A stretch of 64,000 nt of DNA, from NCBI GenBank assembly GCA_963775825.1, contig CAVZKY010000010.1, positions 248,001-312,000 of the forward strand, given 5' to 3'. Of the stretch, positions 30,817 through 39,181 are shown one piece after another. The position numbers and the translations under genes were made by a program. Source of the DNA: Bog-532 sp963775825. GTDB lineage: Bacteria; Actinomycetota; Actinomycetes; Streptosporangiales; Streptosporangiaceae. The notes beneath the pieces are model-generated. The model saw nothing but the letters and a program-made list of their open reading frames with translations, was not told the origin of the DNA and searched no databases. Each line of letters opens with the position of its first letter. Positions within the stretch are counted from its first letter, which is position 1.

Positions 30817-32583
30817 TCAGCGACCGAGCTGCTCGATCTTGTCCTTGAACAGCGTGGTAGCGATCGCGGCCTTGTGCGGCTGGCCCTTCAGGAAGGCCTG
30901 GGCGAACTTCTTGGCCTGGTCGTAGGCGACCTTGCCGGGCAGCGGTGGCTCGTTGGGGTCCACGTCGATGTCGACGATGGCCGGGCCGTCGAAGGCCAGC
31001 GCGTCCTTGATCGCCGATTCGACCTTCTTGGGGTTGTCGACCTTCGCGCCGTAGCCGCCGCACGCGGTGGCCCAGGCGGCGAAGTCCGCGACCGGCTGCG
31101 GGAACCGGACCCCGTACTCGGGGTAGCCCAGCACCATCTGCTCCCACAGGATCTGCCCGAGCGAGCCGTTGTTGTTGATGATCACCTTGACCGGCAGCTC
31201 GTTGCGGACCGCGGTGAGGAACTCGGCCATCAGCATCGCGAAGCCGCCGTCGCCGACGTAGGCGATCACCTGCCGCCCCGGGAAGGCGTGCTGGATACCG
31301 ATCGCATACGGCAGGCCGGGGGCCATGGTGGCCAGGTTGCCCGACAGGTAGAACTGCCGGTTCCCGCGGATCGTCCAGTGCCGGGCGGCCCAGGTCGCGA
31401 TCGTACCGCTGTCACAGGTCAGGATCGCGTCATCGGCGGCGAGGTCGTCGAGCACGCCGACCGGGTACTGGGGTGCGATCGGGCTGCGCTTGGGCGACTC
31501 CAGGTCGTCCATGTCCGCTCGCCACTTGGCCATCGCCTTCTGGTACTTCTCCACGTGGCCGCGGTCGGACTTGCGGGTCAGCAACGGGATCAGCGCCTGC
31601 AGGCTGTCCTTCGCATCCCCGATCGCCGGCACCTCGGTCGGCATCCGGACGCCCGCCCGGGTGGGGTCGGCGTCGATCTGTACCACCCGTACCTTGCCGG
31701 GCTGCGGCAGGTGCTGGGTGTATGGGAAGTTGGTGCCGATCATGAACAGGGTGTCGCAGTCCTCGACCAGATCCTCACCGGGCCGGGTGCCGAGCAGCCC
31801 GATCCCGCCGACCGCGTACTCGGAGTCGTCGGGGATCACCGCCTTGCCGGCCAGGGTCTTGATGACCGGGGCGCCGAGCCGGTCGGCCACCGTGAGTACC
31901 TCCTCGCGGGCGTGCAGCGCCCCGGCCCCGGCCAGCACCGCGACCTTCTCGCCCTCGTTCAGCACCCGCGCCGCGGCGTCGAGATCCTCGGTCCGGGCCC
32001 GCCCGGGGGGCGGCAGGTAGATCGGCGCGGTCGCCGGCGGCCGGGCCGGCGCCACATGCTGGTACGGATCCTGGTTCGCGTCGGCCACCTGCAGGTCGTT
32101 GGGAAAGCTCAGGTGCGCGACGCCGCGGCGGGCCAGCGCGGTGCGGATCGCGATGTCCACCACGCCGGGCAGCTGCGCGGGGTTCTCCACCACCAGGTTG
32201 TACTCGGCCACATCGGCGTACAGCTTGTCGGTGTGCACCTCCTGCTGGTAGCCGGTGCCCAGCACAGAGGTCTCCTGCATCCCGGTGATCGCCAGCACCG
32301 GCATGTGGTCGAGCTTGGCGTCGTACAAGCCGTTCAGCAGGTGGATGGCGCCGGGGCCGGACGTGGCCAGGCAGACGCCGAGCTTGCCGGTCGACTTGGC
32401 GTAGGCGGTGGCCATGAACGCGGCGGCTTCTTCGTGGTGCACGAGGACGAACCGCACCCGGTCGGAGTGCCGGCGCAGGCCTTCCATGATCCCGTTGATG
32501 CCATCACCAGGCAGGCCGAACACCGTATCGACCCCCCAGTCGGCCAGCCGCTCAATCAGCAGCTCGGATGCGATCTGCGCCAT
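30817..32583 (-). CDS. Pyruvate oxidase/dehydrogenase (ThDP- and FAD-dependent, PoxB-like)
   Basis: An intact 588-residue member of the ThDP-enzyme superfamily. The N-terminal pyrimidine domain has DTVFGLPGDGINGIMEG and the activating Glu in VLVHHEEAAAFMA; the central domain has GTNFPYTQHLPQPGKVRVVQ and a nucleotide-binding look; the C-terminal PP domain has the metal site YVGDGGFAMLMAEFL ... INNN. It would decarboxylate pyruvate to acetate (quinone-linked) or to acetyl phosphate plus H2O2. No C-terminal amphipathic membrane tail of the E. coli PoxB type is evident. The ATG has AAGGAG seven bases upstream. Acetolactate synthase is less likely because the regulatory subunit and typical ALS motifs are absent. 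Confidence 0.85.
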   Translation of the reverse strand: MAQIASELLIERLADWGVDTVFGLPGDGINGIMEGLRRHSDRVRFVLVHHEEAAAFMATAYAKSTGKLGVCLATSGPGAIHLLNGLYDAKLDHMPVLAITGMQETSVLGTGYQQEVHTDKLYADVAEYNLVVENPAQLPGVVDIAIRTALARRGVAHLSFPNDLQVADANQDPYQHVAPARPPATAPIYLPPPGRARTEDLDAAARVLNEGEKVAVLAGAGALHAREEVLTVADRLGAPVIKTLAGKAVIPDDSEYAVGGIGLLGTRPGEDLVEDCDTLFMIGTNFPYTQHLPQPGKVRVVQIDADPTRAGVRMPTEVPAIGDAKDSLQALIPLLTRKSDRGHVEKYQKAMAKWRADMDDLESPKRSPIAPQYPVGVLDDLAADDAILTCDSGTIATWAARHWTIRGNRQFYLSGNLATMAPGLPYAIGIQHAFPGRQVIAYVGDGGFAMLMAEFLTAVRNELPVKVIINNNGSLGQILWEQMVLGYPEYGVRFPQPVADFAAWATACGGYGAKVDNPKKVESAIKDALAFDGPAIVDIDVDPNEPPLPGKVAYDQAKKFAQAFLKGQPHKAAIATTLFKDKIEQLGR

Positions 32584-32586
32584 TAG

Positions 32587-32912
32587 CTCTCCTTCGGTAC
32601 GGCAAGGGCCGGAGGTATACCCATCAATCCGAGGACCGGCTACCCGGCCCGCAAACCGGCAAACCGGGCCCTGGCAATTCGCCCGGAGGCCAAGCAGAGC
32701 TGAGTGGGGTCCGGCCCGGCCGCCGGACGAGCAGGGCCGCGTGCGGGTCCGGCCTGGTCCCGTGTGCCGCTGCGGGCCCTGGGCCCGGCCGCGGCCACAG
32801 GCGCAACAGCGGCCAGATGAGCCTCAGGGACCGGGCCGCGACCGTGCACTAGCTATCCTGCTCCCAGCGAGGCGGGCGCGCGGGCAGGCAGGCCCGGCGG
32901 GAGGTGTACACG
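32587..32912. other. Divergent intergenic region, no gene seen
   Basis: About 325 bases separate the pyruvate oxidase start from dtd. It is extremely GC-rich and I see no gene. Promoters for both directions are expected, but no convincing -35/-10 pair was found. Confidence 0.4.
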
Positions 32913-33338
32913 GTGCGGGCGGTGGCACAGCGGGTCAGCCAGGCCAGCGTGGCCGTCGACGGGCACGTGGTGGGGGCCATCGGCGAGCCAGGCCTGCTTG
33001 TTCTGGTGGGGGTCACCCACGATGACACGCCGGAAAAGGCCGCGAAGCTGGCGGCCAAGCTGTGGCACCTGCGCATCCTCGACGGGGAGAAATCGTGCTC
33101 CGACGTCGGCGCGCCGCTGCTCGTCATCAGCCAGTTCACGCTGTACGCCGACACCCGTAAGGGCCGCCGCCCCTCCTGGCTGGCGGCCGCGCCCGGCCCG
33201 GTCGCCGAACCGCTCGTCGCCGCCGTGGTTTCCGCCCTGCGCGATCTCGGGGCCCGCGTCGAGACCGGCGTATTCGGTGCCGACATGAAGGTCAGCCTGG
33301 TCAACGACGGGCCCGTCACCATTTTCCTGGAACTGTGA
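32913..33338 (+). CDS. dtd: D-aminoacyl-tRNA deacylase
   Basis: A typical Dtd of 141 residues that hydrolyses D-aminoacyl-tRNAs, preventing D-amino-acid misincorporation. Key motifs are VRAVAQRVSQASVAVDG at the start, the catalytic SQFTLYADTRKGRRPSW (SQxTL motif) and the C-terminal GVFGADMKVSLVNDGPVTI (GxP-type active-site loop, here NDGPVT). The GTG at 32913 matches the usual N-terminus (M-R-A-V-x-Q-R-V) and has GGCGGGAGG nine bases upstream; an in-frame GTG at 32904 is too close to that site. Confidence 0.95.
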   Translation: MRAVAQRVSQASVAVDGHVVGAIGEPGLLVLVGVTHDDTPEKAAKLAAKLWHLRILDGEKSCSDVGAPLLVISQFTLYADTRKGRRPSWLAAAPGPVAEPLVAAVVSALRDLGARVETGVFGADMKVSLVNDGPVTIFLEL

Positions 33339-33389
33339 CCCGGCCTCAGGGAACTGTGGCGGTTTTCCCGCATTGCGGTGGCCAGGTGC

Positions 33390-33444
33390 GGGCTGGCCTC
33401 ATTTGGGGCACTAGGACGGGCTGGCCTCATTTGGGGCACTAGGA
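33390..33444. repeat. Two tandem 28-bp repeats
   Basis: GGGCTGGCCTCATTTGGGGC then ACTAGGA occurs at 33390-33416 and 33418-33444. The second copy contains the stop codon (CTA on this strand) of the sortase gene. Confidence 0.85.
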
Positions 33445-34194
33445 ACGGCTGGACACCAGCGAGGCGAAAACCACTGTGCTGCTCAGGTAGTGGCCGGTGG
33501 TGTAATCGAAATCGCCACCGCACGTGATGAGCCGCAGGGCGGCATTGCTCGTCGGGCCGTAGACCGTACGGGACGGGAAACTGGCCTTGCTGTACTGGCG
33601 CACGCCGGTCACGCGGAACACCGCCGTGGTCCCGTCGGCCAGCCCGACGTCCACCTCGGCCCCGGGGCGGATCGCGCCGAGCCGGTAGAACACCGACGGC
33701 CCCTTGCCGGTGTCGATGTGGCCGACGATGACGGACGGCCCGATCTGCCCGGGGGTGGGGGAGTACTCATACCAGCCGGCCTCACTGGGCTGGCCGAACA
33801 GCGGCGGGACCTGCATTGTGCCGTCGCTGACCAGCCCGAGGTGCAGCAGCTTCGAGCTGATGCCGACGGCGGCGACGGTCAGGGTTTCTGGCGCCGAGCG
33901 CGGCAGGGTGGGCCCCTCGGCCGCCTCCAGTTGCTGAGCGGTCTCACCCGACCAGGGCAGTGGCAGCGACGAGGCCGGGGCCTTTCCGCCGGTGGCTCCT
34001 GGCGTGCCCGGGCCCGTAATGCCGGCGGCGGTCTGGCCCGGCTGCGGCGCGTGGTGCTGGCTGCCGAGGGCCACGCCGATGGCGGTGCCGCCACCGGCAA
34101 TCAGGACGGCGGCCGCAATTAAAGCCCCCTTCCGGCTTCTCCGGGCTCGGCGAAACGCAGCGAACCGGCCAGAATTGTCCTGCGTGCGGGCCAT
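33439..34194 (-). CDS. Class F sortase
   Basis: A membrane-anchored class F sortase of 251 residues: an N-terminal arginine-rich segment, one transmembrane helix (GALIAAAVLIAGGGTAIGVA), a low-complexity linker, then the catalytic domain. The catalytic His is in SVIVGHIDTGKGPSVF and the Cys in ALRLITCGGDFDY. The usual catalytic Arg near GHYLSSTVVFAS is not obvious to me and should be checked by alignment. Class F enzymes are common in actinobacteria and their substrates are poorly known; no LPxTG-type protein is apparent nearby. The ATG at 34194 has GGAG close upstream; an earlier in-frame ATG at 34299 lacks a good site. Confidence 0.85.
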   Translation of the reverse strand: MARTQDNSGRFAAFRRARRSRKGALIAAAVLIAGGGTAIGVALGSQHHAPQPGQTAAGITGPGTPGATGGKAPASSLPLPWSGETAQQLEAAEGPTLPRSAPETLTVAAVGISSKLLHLGLVSDGTMQVPPLFGQPSEAGWYEYSPTPGQIGPSVIVGHIDTGKGPSVFYRLGAIRPGAEVDVGLADGTTAVFRVTGVRQYSKASFPSRTVYGPTSNAALRLITCGGDFDYTTGHYLSSTVVFASLVSSRS

Positions 34195-34376
34195 CGAAGC
34201 TCCGATTCTCGCTGGGCCAGCTGGCCCGGCCCGGGCCATTCGGCAAAATGCATTGCCGGATAGCCGAACCGGTTTCCGCCGCGCGCCGTTTCCCTTCATA
34301 GAGCGGTAAGACGGCTTCGGCTTCTGCCTCTAAGTACGCATACCGGTCCACGCGAGTTCAATGGAGGCATCTTGAC

Positions 34377-35675
34377 ATCCTCCCCACGGCTAAAGCCGGG
34401 GGATTCCAGCGGTCACCCGCTGGGGTTCCTGTTTCGCCGACGACTGCCCGCCCGGAGTACTCCGTTGAGGTCTTACACCGTCTCCACAGGCTTGGACCGC
34501 CAGCCCGGCGGCACGTATGTTGCGCGCTGCGTTGATGTCCCGGTCGTGGCGCACCCCGCACGCAGGGCACACCCATTCGCGGATGCTGAGCGGCAGCGCG
34601 CCGATCTGGTGCCCGCAATCGGAGCACGTCTTGCTGGACGGGAACCAGCGATCGGCCACGATCAGGTCACGCCCGTACCAGTCGCATTTGTACTCCAGCA
34701 TGCCCCGCAGGTCCGACCAGGCCGCACCGGAGATGGCGCGGGCCAGGGAGTGGTTGCGGAGCATCCCGGCAACGTTCAGATCCTCGATCACGACCGTTTG
34801 GTTGTCACGGACGAGCCGGGTCGAAAGCTTGTGCAGGTAGTCCCGGCGCCGGTCGGTGATCCGGGCATGCACCCGGGCCACCTTGACCCGGGCCTTGGCC
34901 CGATTCTCAGAGCCTTTGGTCTTGCGGGACCAGCCGGCGCTGGGCCAGGGCCAGCCGCGCCCGGTCCCGCCGCTCATGGCGGGGGTTGGTGATCTTCTCC
35001 CCGGTCGACAGGGTGACCACGGAGGTGAGGCCCGCGTCAATGCCGACCGTCGTACCGGATGGCGGGAGCGGGCTGATGGGGCACTCGCACAGCAGGGACA
35101 CGAACCAGCGCCCGGCCGCGTCCCGGCTGACCGTGACCGTGGACGGTTCCGCGCCCTCGGGCAGCGGCCGGGACCAGCGGATGTCCAGCGGCGCGTCCAT
35201 CTTCGCCAGCCAGAGGTGCCCGTCCCGGTAGCGGAACGCGCTGCGGGTGTACTCCGCCGAGGCGCGGGACTTCTTGCGGGACTTGAACTTCGGGTAGCGG
35301 GCCCGCTTGTCCCAGAACGCCGCGAACGCGCCCTGCAAGTGCCGCAGCGCCTGCTGCAACGGGACCGAGGACACCTCGTTCAGGAACGCGAGGTCTTCCG
35401 ACCGTTTCCATTCGGTCAGCAGCGCGGAGGTCTGCACGTAGCCGACCCGCTGCTGCCGCTGGTACCACGCCGTGGTGCGCGCGTCCAGGGCCAGGTTCCA
35501 CACCTTGCGGGCGCAGCCGAACGTCCGCGCAAGCTCCTGAGCCTGCGCCGGGGCCGGGTAGAAGCGGTACCTGTACGCCCGCTTCACCATCCTCGCCATG
35601 CTTCACATTCCACACCACTACTTTGTGAAGGGAGGCGCGCCCGTTCCTCCCCATGGCTGAAGCCAGGGGCTTCCC
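34377..35675 (-). mobile_element. Single-gene IS605/IS1341-type element carrying tnpB
   Basis: The element contains only a tnpB-like gene and no tnpA. Each end has a hairpin of the same sense: near 34382-34402, CCCC-ACGGCT-AA-AGCCG-GGGG, and near 35649-35669, CCCC-ATGGCT-GA-AGCCA-GGGG. Such end hairpins are typical of IS200/IS605 elements, and lone-tnpB elements are moved in trans. It lies between the sortase promoter side and the DUF4142 gene. The exact ends and target site need a comparison with an empty site. Confidence 0.7.
34390..35599 (-). CDS. tnpB: TnpB (OrfB) RNA-guided nuclease-like protein (one frameshift)
   Basis: About 400 residues beginning MARMVKRAYRYRFYPAPAQA. The RuvC-like catalytic residues are present: Asp in TTVGIDAGLTSVV, Glu in QTVVIEDLNVAGM and Asp in RHDRDINAARNI; the zinc ribbon is CSDCG ... 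CPACG. TnpB proteins are nucleases guided by an omega RNA overlapping the 3' end of the gene. Here the stop codon (TAG, 34392-34390) lies inside the terminal hairpin, as expected if the RNA starts within the coding end. A single extra G near 34936 (between QRRL and SRKTKG) breaks the frame; without it all motifs are in one protein. Confidence 0.85.
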
Positions 35676-35688
35676 GGGCGCATTTCTG

Positions 35689-36423
35689 ATGAAGCTCCAC
35701 CGGAAGCCCGGCGCCCGTCTCGTCCGCAGCACGGCCGTGGCCTGTTTCGCCGTTTCGGCGGGGCTTTTCTCCGCTGCTGCGCTGGCCGGCCCGGCGCTGG
35801 GCACGACCGCGCGGCCCGCTACCTTAACGGTGTCGGACCAGGACCGCGCCTTTATAACCGCGGCGGCCCAGGCCAACATTGCCGAGCTGTCCATCAGCAG
35901 GAACCTGGAGCTGAGAGTGGAGGAGCCGCTGGACGGGGTGGCCGCCCGTTACGTCAGCGACCACACCAAGGCGCTGGCTGACCTGCGGCAGCTGTCCGCC
36001 ATGCTCAACGTCTCGATCCCGGCCAGCCCCAGTTCCCGGCAGCTGGGGGAGGCGTCCCAGATCGAGTCGCAGTCCGGGACCAACCTCGCCGTCGCGTTCG
36101 CCCAGGCCAGCATCGTCGCCCACGAGCAGGCCATCGCGCTGTTCCAGCAGGAAGTGGCCGACGGCAGCAACTGGAAGGTCAGGGACTACGCCAGCGCGGC
36201 CATGCCGATGCTGAATATGCACCTCAAGCTGGCTGAGCAGGCCGCGTCCGAGCTGGGGGTGTCGGTGACCAAGATGCCCCAGGGCGCCCCGCAGACCGGG
36301 GGCGGGGGCACCGCCGGCCTGCAGCAGGGGTGGATGCTCGGTCTCGGCGGCGTGGCCCTGCTGGCCGGGCTGGGCCTGCTCATCCAGCTCCGCCGGGCCG
36401 GCGGCCTTACGACGCCCGGCTGA
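35689..36423 (+). CDS. DUF4142 secreted protein with C-terminal membrane anchor
   Basis: A 244-residue exported protein. The signal peptide is KLHRKPGARLVRSTAVACFA followed by VSAGLFSAAALAGPALG. The DUF4142 domain is helical (DRAFITAAAQANIAELSISR, then VAARYVSDHTKALADLRQLS and ASIVAHEQAIALFQQEVADG). The C-terminus has one membrane helix (GWMLGLGGVALLAGLGLLIQ) and short positive tail. Function of the domain is unknown; it is ferritin-like in shape by prediction and common in soil bacteria. The ATG at 35689 is taken as start because the signal peptide begins there. The tnpB element ends only about 15-40 bases upstream, so the native promoter may have been displaced. Confidence 0.8.
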   Translation: MKLHRKPGARLVRSTAVACFAVSAGLFSAAALAGPALGTTARPATLTVSDQDRAFITAAAQANIAELSISRNLELRVEEPLDGVAARYVSDHTKALADLRQLSAMLNVSIPASPSSRQLGEASQIESQSGTNLAVAFAQASIVAHEQAIALFQQEVADGSNWKVRDYASAAMPMLNMHLKLAEQAASELGVSVTKMPQGAPQTGGGGTAGLQQGWMLGLGGVALLAGLGLLIQLRRAGGLTTPG

Positions 36424-36426
36424 CGC

Positions 36427-37455
36427 TCAGGCCGGCGGGCTGAACTCGGCCCGCACGCCGAGCAGGCGCACGGGGCGGCGGCCGGTGAACTTCTCCAGTG
36501 CGGCCAGCGCGGCCTGCCGTAGCGGGTCCGCGTCCACGGTGGGCGCGGCCAGCGGCTGGCCGTGTGTCTGGGTAACGAACGGCGCGTACCGGACTTTGAC
36601 AACGACCCGGACAGCGGGCCGCTGCTCCGTGGCCAGCTCGTGCGCCACCACCCCGGCCAGCCGCGCCACCTCCTCGGTGACCCGCGCCCAGTCCCCGATG
36701 TCCTCCTGGAAGGTGACCTCGCGGCCGTGTGACCGGGCCACGTAGGGCCCGGCGTCGACCTCGCGCCCGCCGCGGCCCTGCGCGGTCAGCACCAGCCACG
36801 GCCCGGTGGCCGGGCCGAGCTGCTGGGCCAGCGCGCCAGGGTCGGCCGTGGCCAGCTCGCGCACCGTGTGCAGGCCGAGGTCCCGCAGCCGCCGGGCGGT
36901 CTTGGCGCCGATGCCCCACAGCGCGTCGGTGGGCCGGTCGCCCAGCACCTCGAACCAGTTCTCGCCGGTCAGCCGGAAGACCCCGGCGGGCTTGCCGAAC
37001 CCAGTGGCCAGCTTGGCCTGCAGCCGGTTCTGGCCGATCCCGATCGTGCTGTCCAGCTGCGTGGCCGCCCGGACCAGCTGCTGCAGCCTGCGGGCGAAGC
37101 CCTCCGGGTCAGCGTCGTCGATGCCGAGGAACGCCTCATCCCAGCCCAGCACCTCCACGACCGCGCCGGACGCCCGCAGCACCGCCATCACCTCGGCAGA
37201 GACCGCCTCGTAGGCCTCGCGATCCACCGGCAGGAACGTCGCCCCGGGACAGAGCCGCGCCGCCGTCCGCAGCGGCTGCCCCGAGTGCACCCCATAGGCG
37301 CGGGCCTCGTAGGAGGCCGTGCTGACCACGCCGCGCTGGGCCGGATCGCCTTCCCCGCCGACGATCACTGGCTGACCGCGCAGCTCAGGATGGCGCAGCA
37401 CCTCGACCGCCGCGATGAACTGGTCGAGGTCCATGTGCAGGATCCAGGCCGCCAC
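36427..37455 (-). CDS. dinB: DNA polymerase IV-like Y-family polymerase
   Basis: An intact 342-residue Y-family DNA polymerase. The first catalytic block is ILHMDLDQFIAAVEVLRHPE, the fingers region VVSTASYEARAYGVHSGQPL, the second catalytic block VVEVLGWDEAFLGID, and the helix-hairpin-helix DALWGIGAKTARRLRDLGL; the little-finger domain ends at VRAEFSPPA. It would perform error-prone translesion synthesis. The usual SxDEAYLD motif reads GWDEAFLG here, a form I associate with one actinobacterial subfamily. No C-terminal clamp-binding tail (QxxLF-like) is visible, so clamp interaction may differ. Its stop is three bases from the stop of the convergent DUF4142 gene. Confidence 0.85.
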   Translation of the reverse strand: MAAWILHMDLDQFIAAVEVLRHPELRGQPVIVGGEGDPAQRGVVSTASYEARAYGVHSGQPLRTAARLCPGATFLPVDREAYEAVSAEVMAVLRASGAVVEVLGWDEAFLGIDDADPEGFARRLQQLVRAATQLDSTIGIGQNRLQAKLATGFGKPAGVFRLTGENWFEVLGDRPTDALWGIGAKTARRLRDLGLHTVRELATADPGALAQQLGPATGPWLVLTAQGRGGREVDAGPYVARSHGREVTFQEDIGDWARVTEEVARLAGVVAHELATEQRPAVRVVVKVRYAPFVTQTHGQPLAAPTVDADPLRQAALAALEKFTGRRPVRLLGVRAEFSPPA

Positions 37456-37486
37456 GCCTTCTTCCTACCCCAGCCCGGTTGCTACC

Positions 37487-38440
37487 TCAGCCCGGTGGCC
37501 GCCCCAGCACAGCGAAGAAGTCCCTGGTCCAGCCGGTGAGGTACTGGTCGGGCAGCCGGACCTGACCGGGGATCGCGGCGGTCAGCGGGCCGCCCGGGGT
37601 GGCCGCGACGTCGAGCTGGACCCATTCGGGGTTGATGTCCAGCTCCATCGCGATCCGGGCGCCCCGGCTGGCCAGCGCGGTGGCCAGATCGGCGGGGGTG
37701 GCGGCCATGCTGCCCGCGAACAGCAGGTCACCATAGGAGTCCTGGCCGACCGCGCTGCGGGCCACGTCCTCGCCGCCGCCGAGGGTGGCGCCCCACAGGC
37801 CCGGGTCGGCCGACGCCGCCGTCGGCTGGCCCCGGTAGACGAGCGGCTGCAGGTTCTGCCGGACGCTGTAGACCGCCTCACCCGGCGTGGGCACGCTGCT
37901 GCCCCAGATACCGATCCGGGCCTGACCCGAGCGATCGATGACCAGGCTGGCCAGGCCAGGGCGCAGCGCGACGATCACGTGGCCTTCCTGCTCGTAGCCA
38001 CCCGCCCCGGCGGACAGCTCGAACCCGCCGTTGAACGCGGCGAGCAGCCGCTGCCGTTCGGCGCCGGTCACCGCCGGGCCCGCTCGTACCAGTCCCGCCG
38101 CGGCGGGACCTGGATCCCCGCTGCCGTTGTGCAGCACGTACTGTACCGGGCCGCGGAAGGCGGCCACCGTTACCACCGATCCGTCCGCGGCCCGCACCCG
38201 GGAGATCACGACCTGCGGCACTGGCGTCGGTGTCGGTGTCGGCGTCGGGGCCGCCCGGGCGGACGGGCTGCGTACCGGGGCTGACGGCACGGCGTGGCTG
38301 GTGGCCTCCGGCGGGGAGGCCACCGGGGACGGCGAACTGCAGGCCGCCGTCCCGCAGGCGGCCAGTCCCAGGGCCAGCGCGGCGGCCAGCCGCGAGCGGT
38401 TAGTCCGCGGCTCGCTACGGCGGCCAAATCTGTTGGTCAC
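37487..38440 (-). CDS. Phosphodiester glycosidase (NAGPA-like) lipoprotein, paralogue 2
   Basis: An intact 317-residue exported protein. The N-terminus is a lipoprotein signal (RLAAALALGLAACGTAACSS, lipid-accepting Cys29 or Cys34), followed by a proline/threonine repeat (TPTPTPTPVP) linker. The catalytic domain is of the NAGPA/phosphodiester glycosidase family: AAFRGPVQYVLHNGSGDPG, LLAAFNGGFELSAGAGGYEQ, GLWGATLGGGEDV, ARIAMELDINPEWVQLDV and a terminal TRDFFAVLGR. Such proteins are predicted to act on phosphodiester-linked sugars of wall glycans, though bacterial substrates are mostly unproven. The GTG at 38440 is chosen because the lipoprotein signal starts there. Confidence 0.85.
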   Translation of the reverse strand: MTNRFGRRSEPRTNRSRLAAALALGLAACGTAACSSPSPVASPPEATSHAVPSAPVRSPSARAAPTPTPTPTPVPQVVISRVRAADGSVVTVAAFRGPVQYVLHNGSGDPGPAAAGLVRAGPAVTGAERQRLLAAFNGGFELSAGAGGYEQEGHVIVALRPGLASLVIDRSGQARIGIWGSSVPTPGEAVYSVRQNLQPLVYRGQPTAASADPGLWGATLGGGEDVARSAVGQDSYGDLLFAGSMAATPADLATALASRGARIAMELDINPEWVQLDVAATPGGPLTAAIPGQVRLPDQYLTGWTRDFFAVLGRPPG

Positions 38441-38505
38441 CCGGACAAGGATGCCGTGTGCGGATGACGCCGTCCTGACGGCCGGGCTTCTGACCCGGAA
38501 CTGCG

Positions 38506-38763
38506 TCAGCGACCGGCACCGTCCTCGCATGCGTCGGCGTACGTGAGCAGCGCCGCCGCGAGCCGGCGGGCCTCGCCGACGGTCAGCCCGGCCCAGGTCC
38601 CGTCTTCCCCGTACCCGGAGGCGCTGATGGCGAAGCTGACCCGCCGGGCAGGCGGACTGGCCCCGCCGAGGGCGAGCTGGCCAACCTGGATCGCCCGGCC
38701 GCACGCGGTCCGGAAACGGATCCAGTCGCCGGTGTCCTCCCGGCTGAAGTTCCTGCTGTGCAT
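38506..38763 (-). CDS. Small hypothetical protein
   Basis: An 85-residue protein from the ATG at 38763 (GGAGG eight bases upstream): MHSRNFSREDTGDWIRFRTA, then VSFAISASGYGEDGTWAGLT and VGEARRLAAALLTYADACED. Beta-strand-rich with a C-terminal helix; no signal peptide. I do not recognise the family; comparable small proteins are common in actinomycetes. It sits between phosphodiester glycosidase 2 and a hydrolase relic. Confidence 0.65.
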   Translation of the reverse strand: MHSRNFSREDTGDWIRFRTACGRAIQVGQLALGGASPPARRVSFAISASGYGEDGTWAGLTVGEARRLAAALLTYADACEDGAGR

Positions 38764-38861
38764 GGGATGCCTCCGCGACTTCCTGCGGTGGTACCCGAAG
38801 GGGTACATAGGGGACAGCATCCGGCGCGGTCCATCCATTCCGGCGTGCGGCCCCGGCCCGT

Positions 38862-39075
38862 GACCGCGGCGAGCTGCCCGTGGCGTTCCAGCTCCTCATT
38901 TACCCGATGCTCGACGACCGTCAGGTCACGCCCTCCAGCCGCACCGACGTGCCGGTCTGGCCTCCGGCCAGCAACCGGTTTGGCTGGACATCCTATTTCG
39001 GCCACCAGTACGGCGGCGACGAGATCCCGCCGTATGCGGCACCGGGCCGGGCCCACCGACCTGGCGGGCCACGTG
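38862..39075 (+). pseudogene. Alpha/beta hydrolase (HSL-type) internal fragment
   Basis: About 65 codons reading RGELPVAFQLLIYPMLDDRQ, then FGWTSYFGHQYGGDEIPPYA match the region just after the nucleophile in acetyl-hydrolase/HSL-family proteins, where LLIYPMLD is characteristic. The nucleophile elbow, catalytic Asp and His are absent and there is no start codon. A relic marking the left edge of the differently composed 39-47 kb segment. Confidence 0.6.
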
Positions 39076-39181
39076 GCGGTCTGCGCCCGCAGCCGAACGA
39101 GAAGTTGCACCTTACGCCGAAACTGGGCGCCGAGCATGCCGTGGCCAGTGGCGGTTTCCAGGCTGTCGGGAATGTGAGGGG

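Noticed and set aside
30874..32586. A 570-residue plus-strand frame antisense to the pyruvate oxidase gene
   Set aside because: It mirrors an unmistakable ThDP enzyme and has no recognisable domains.
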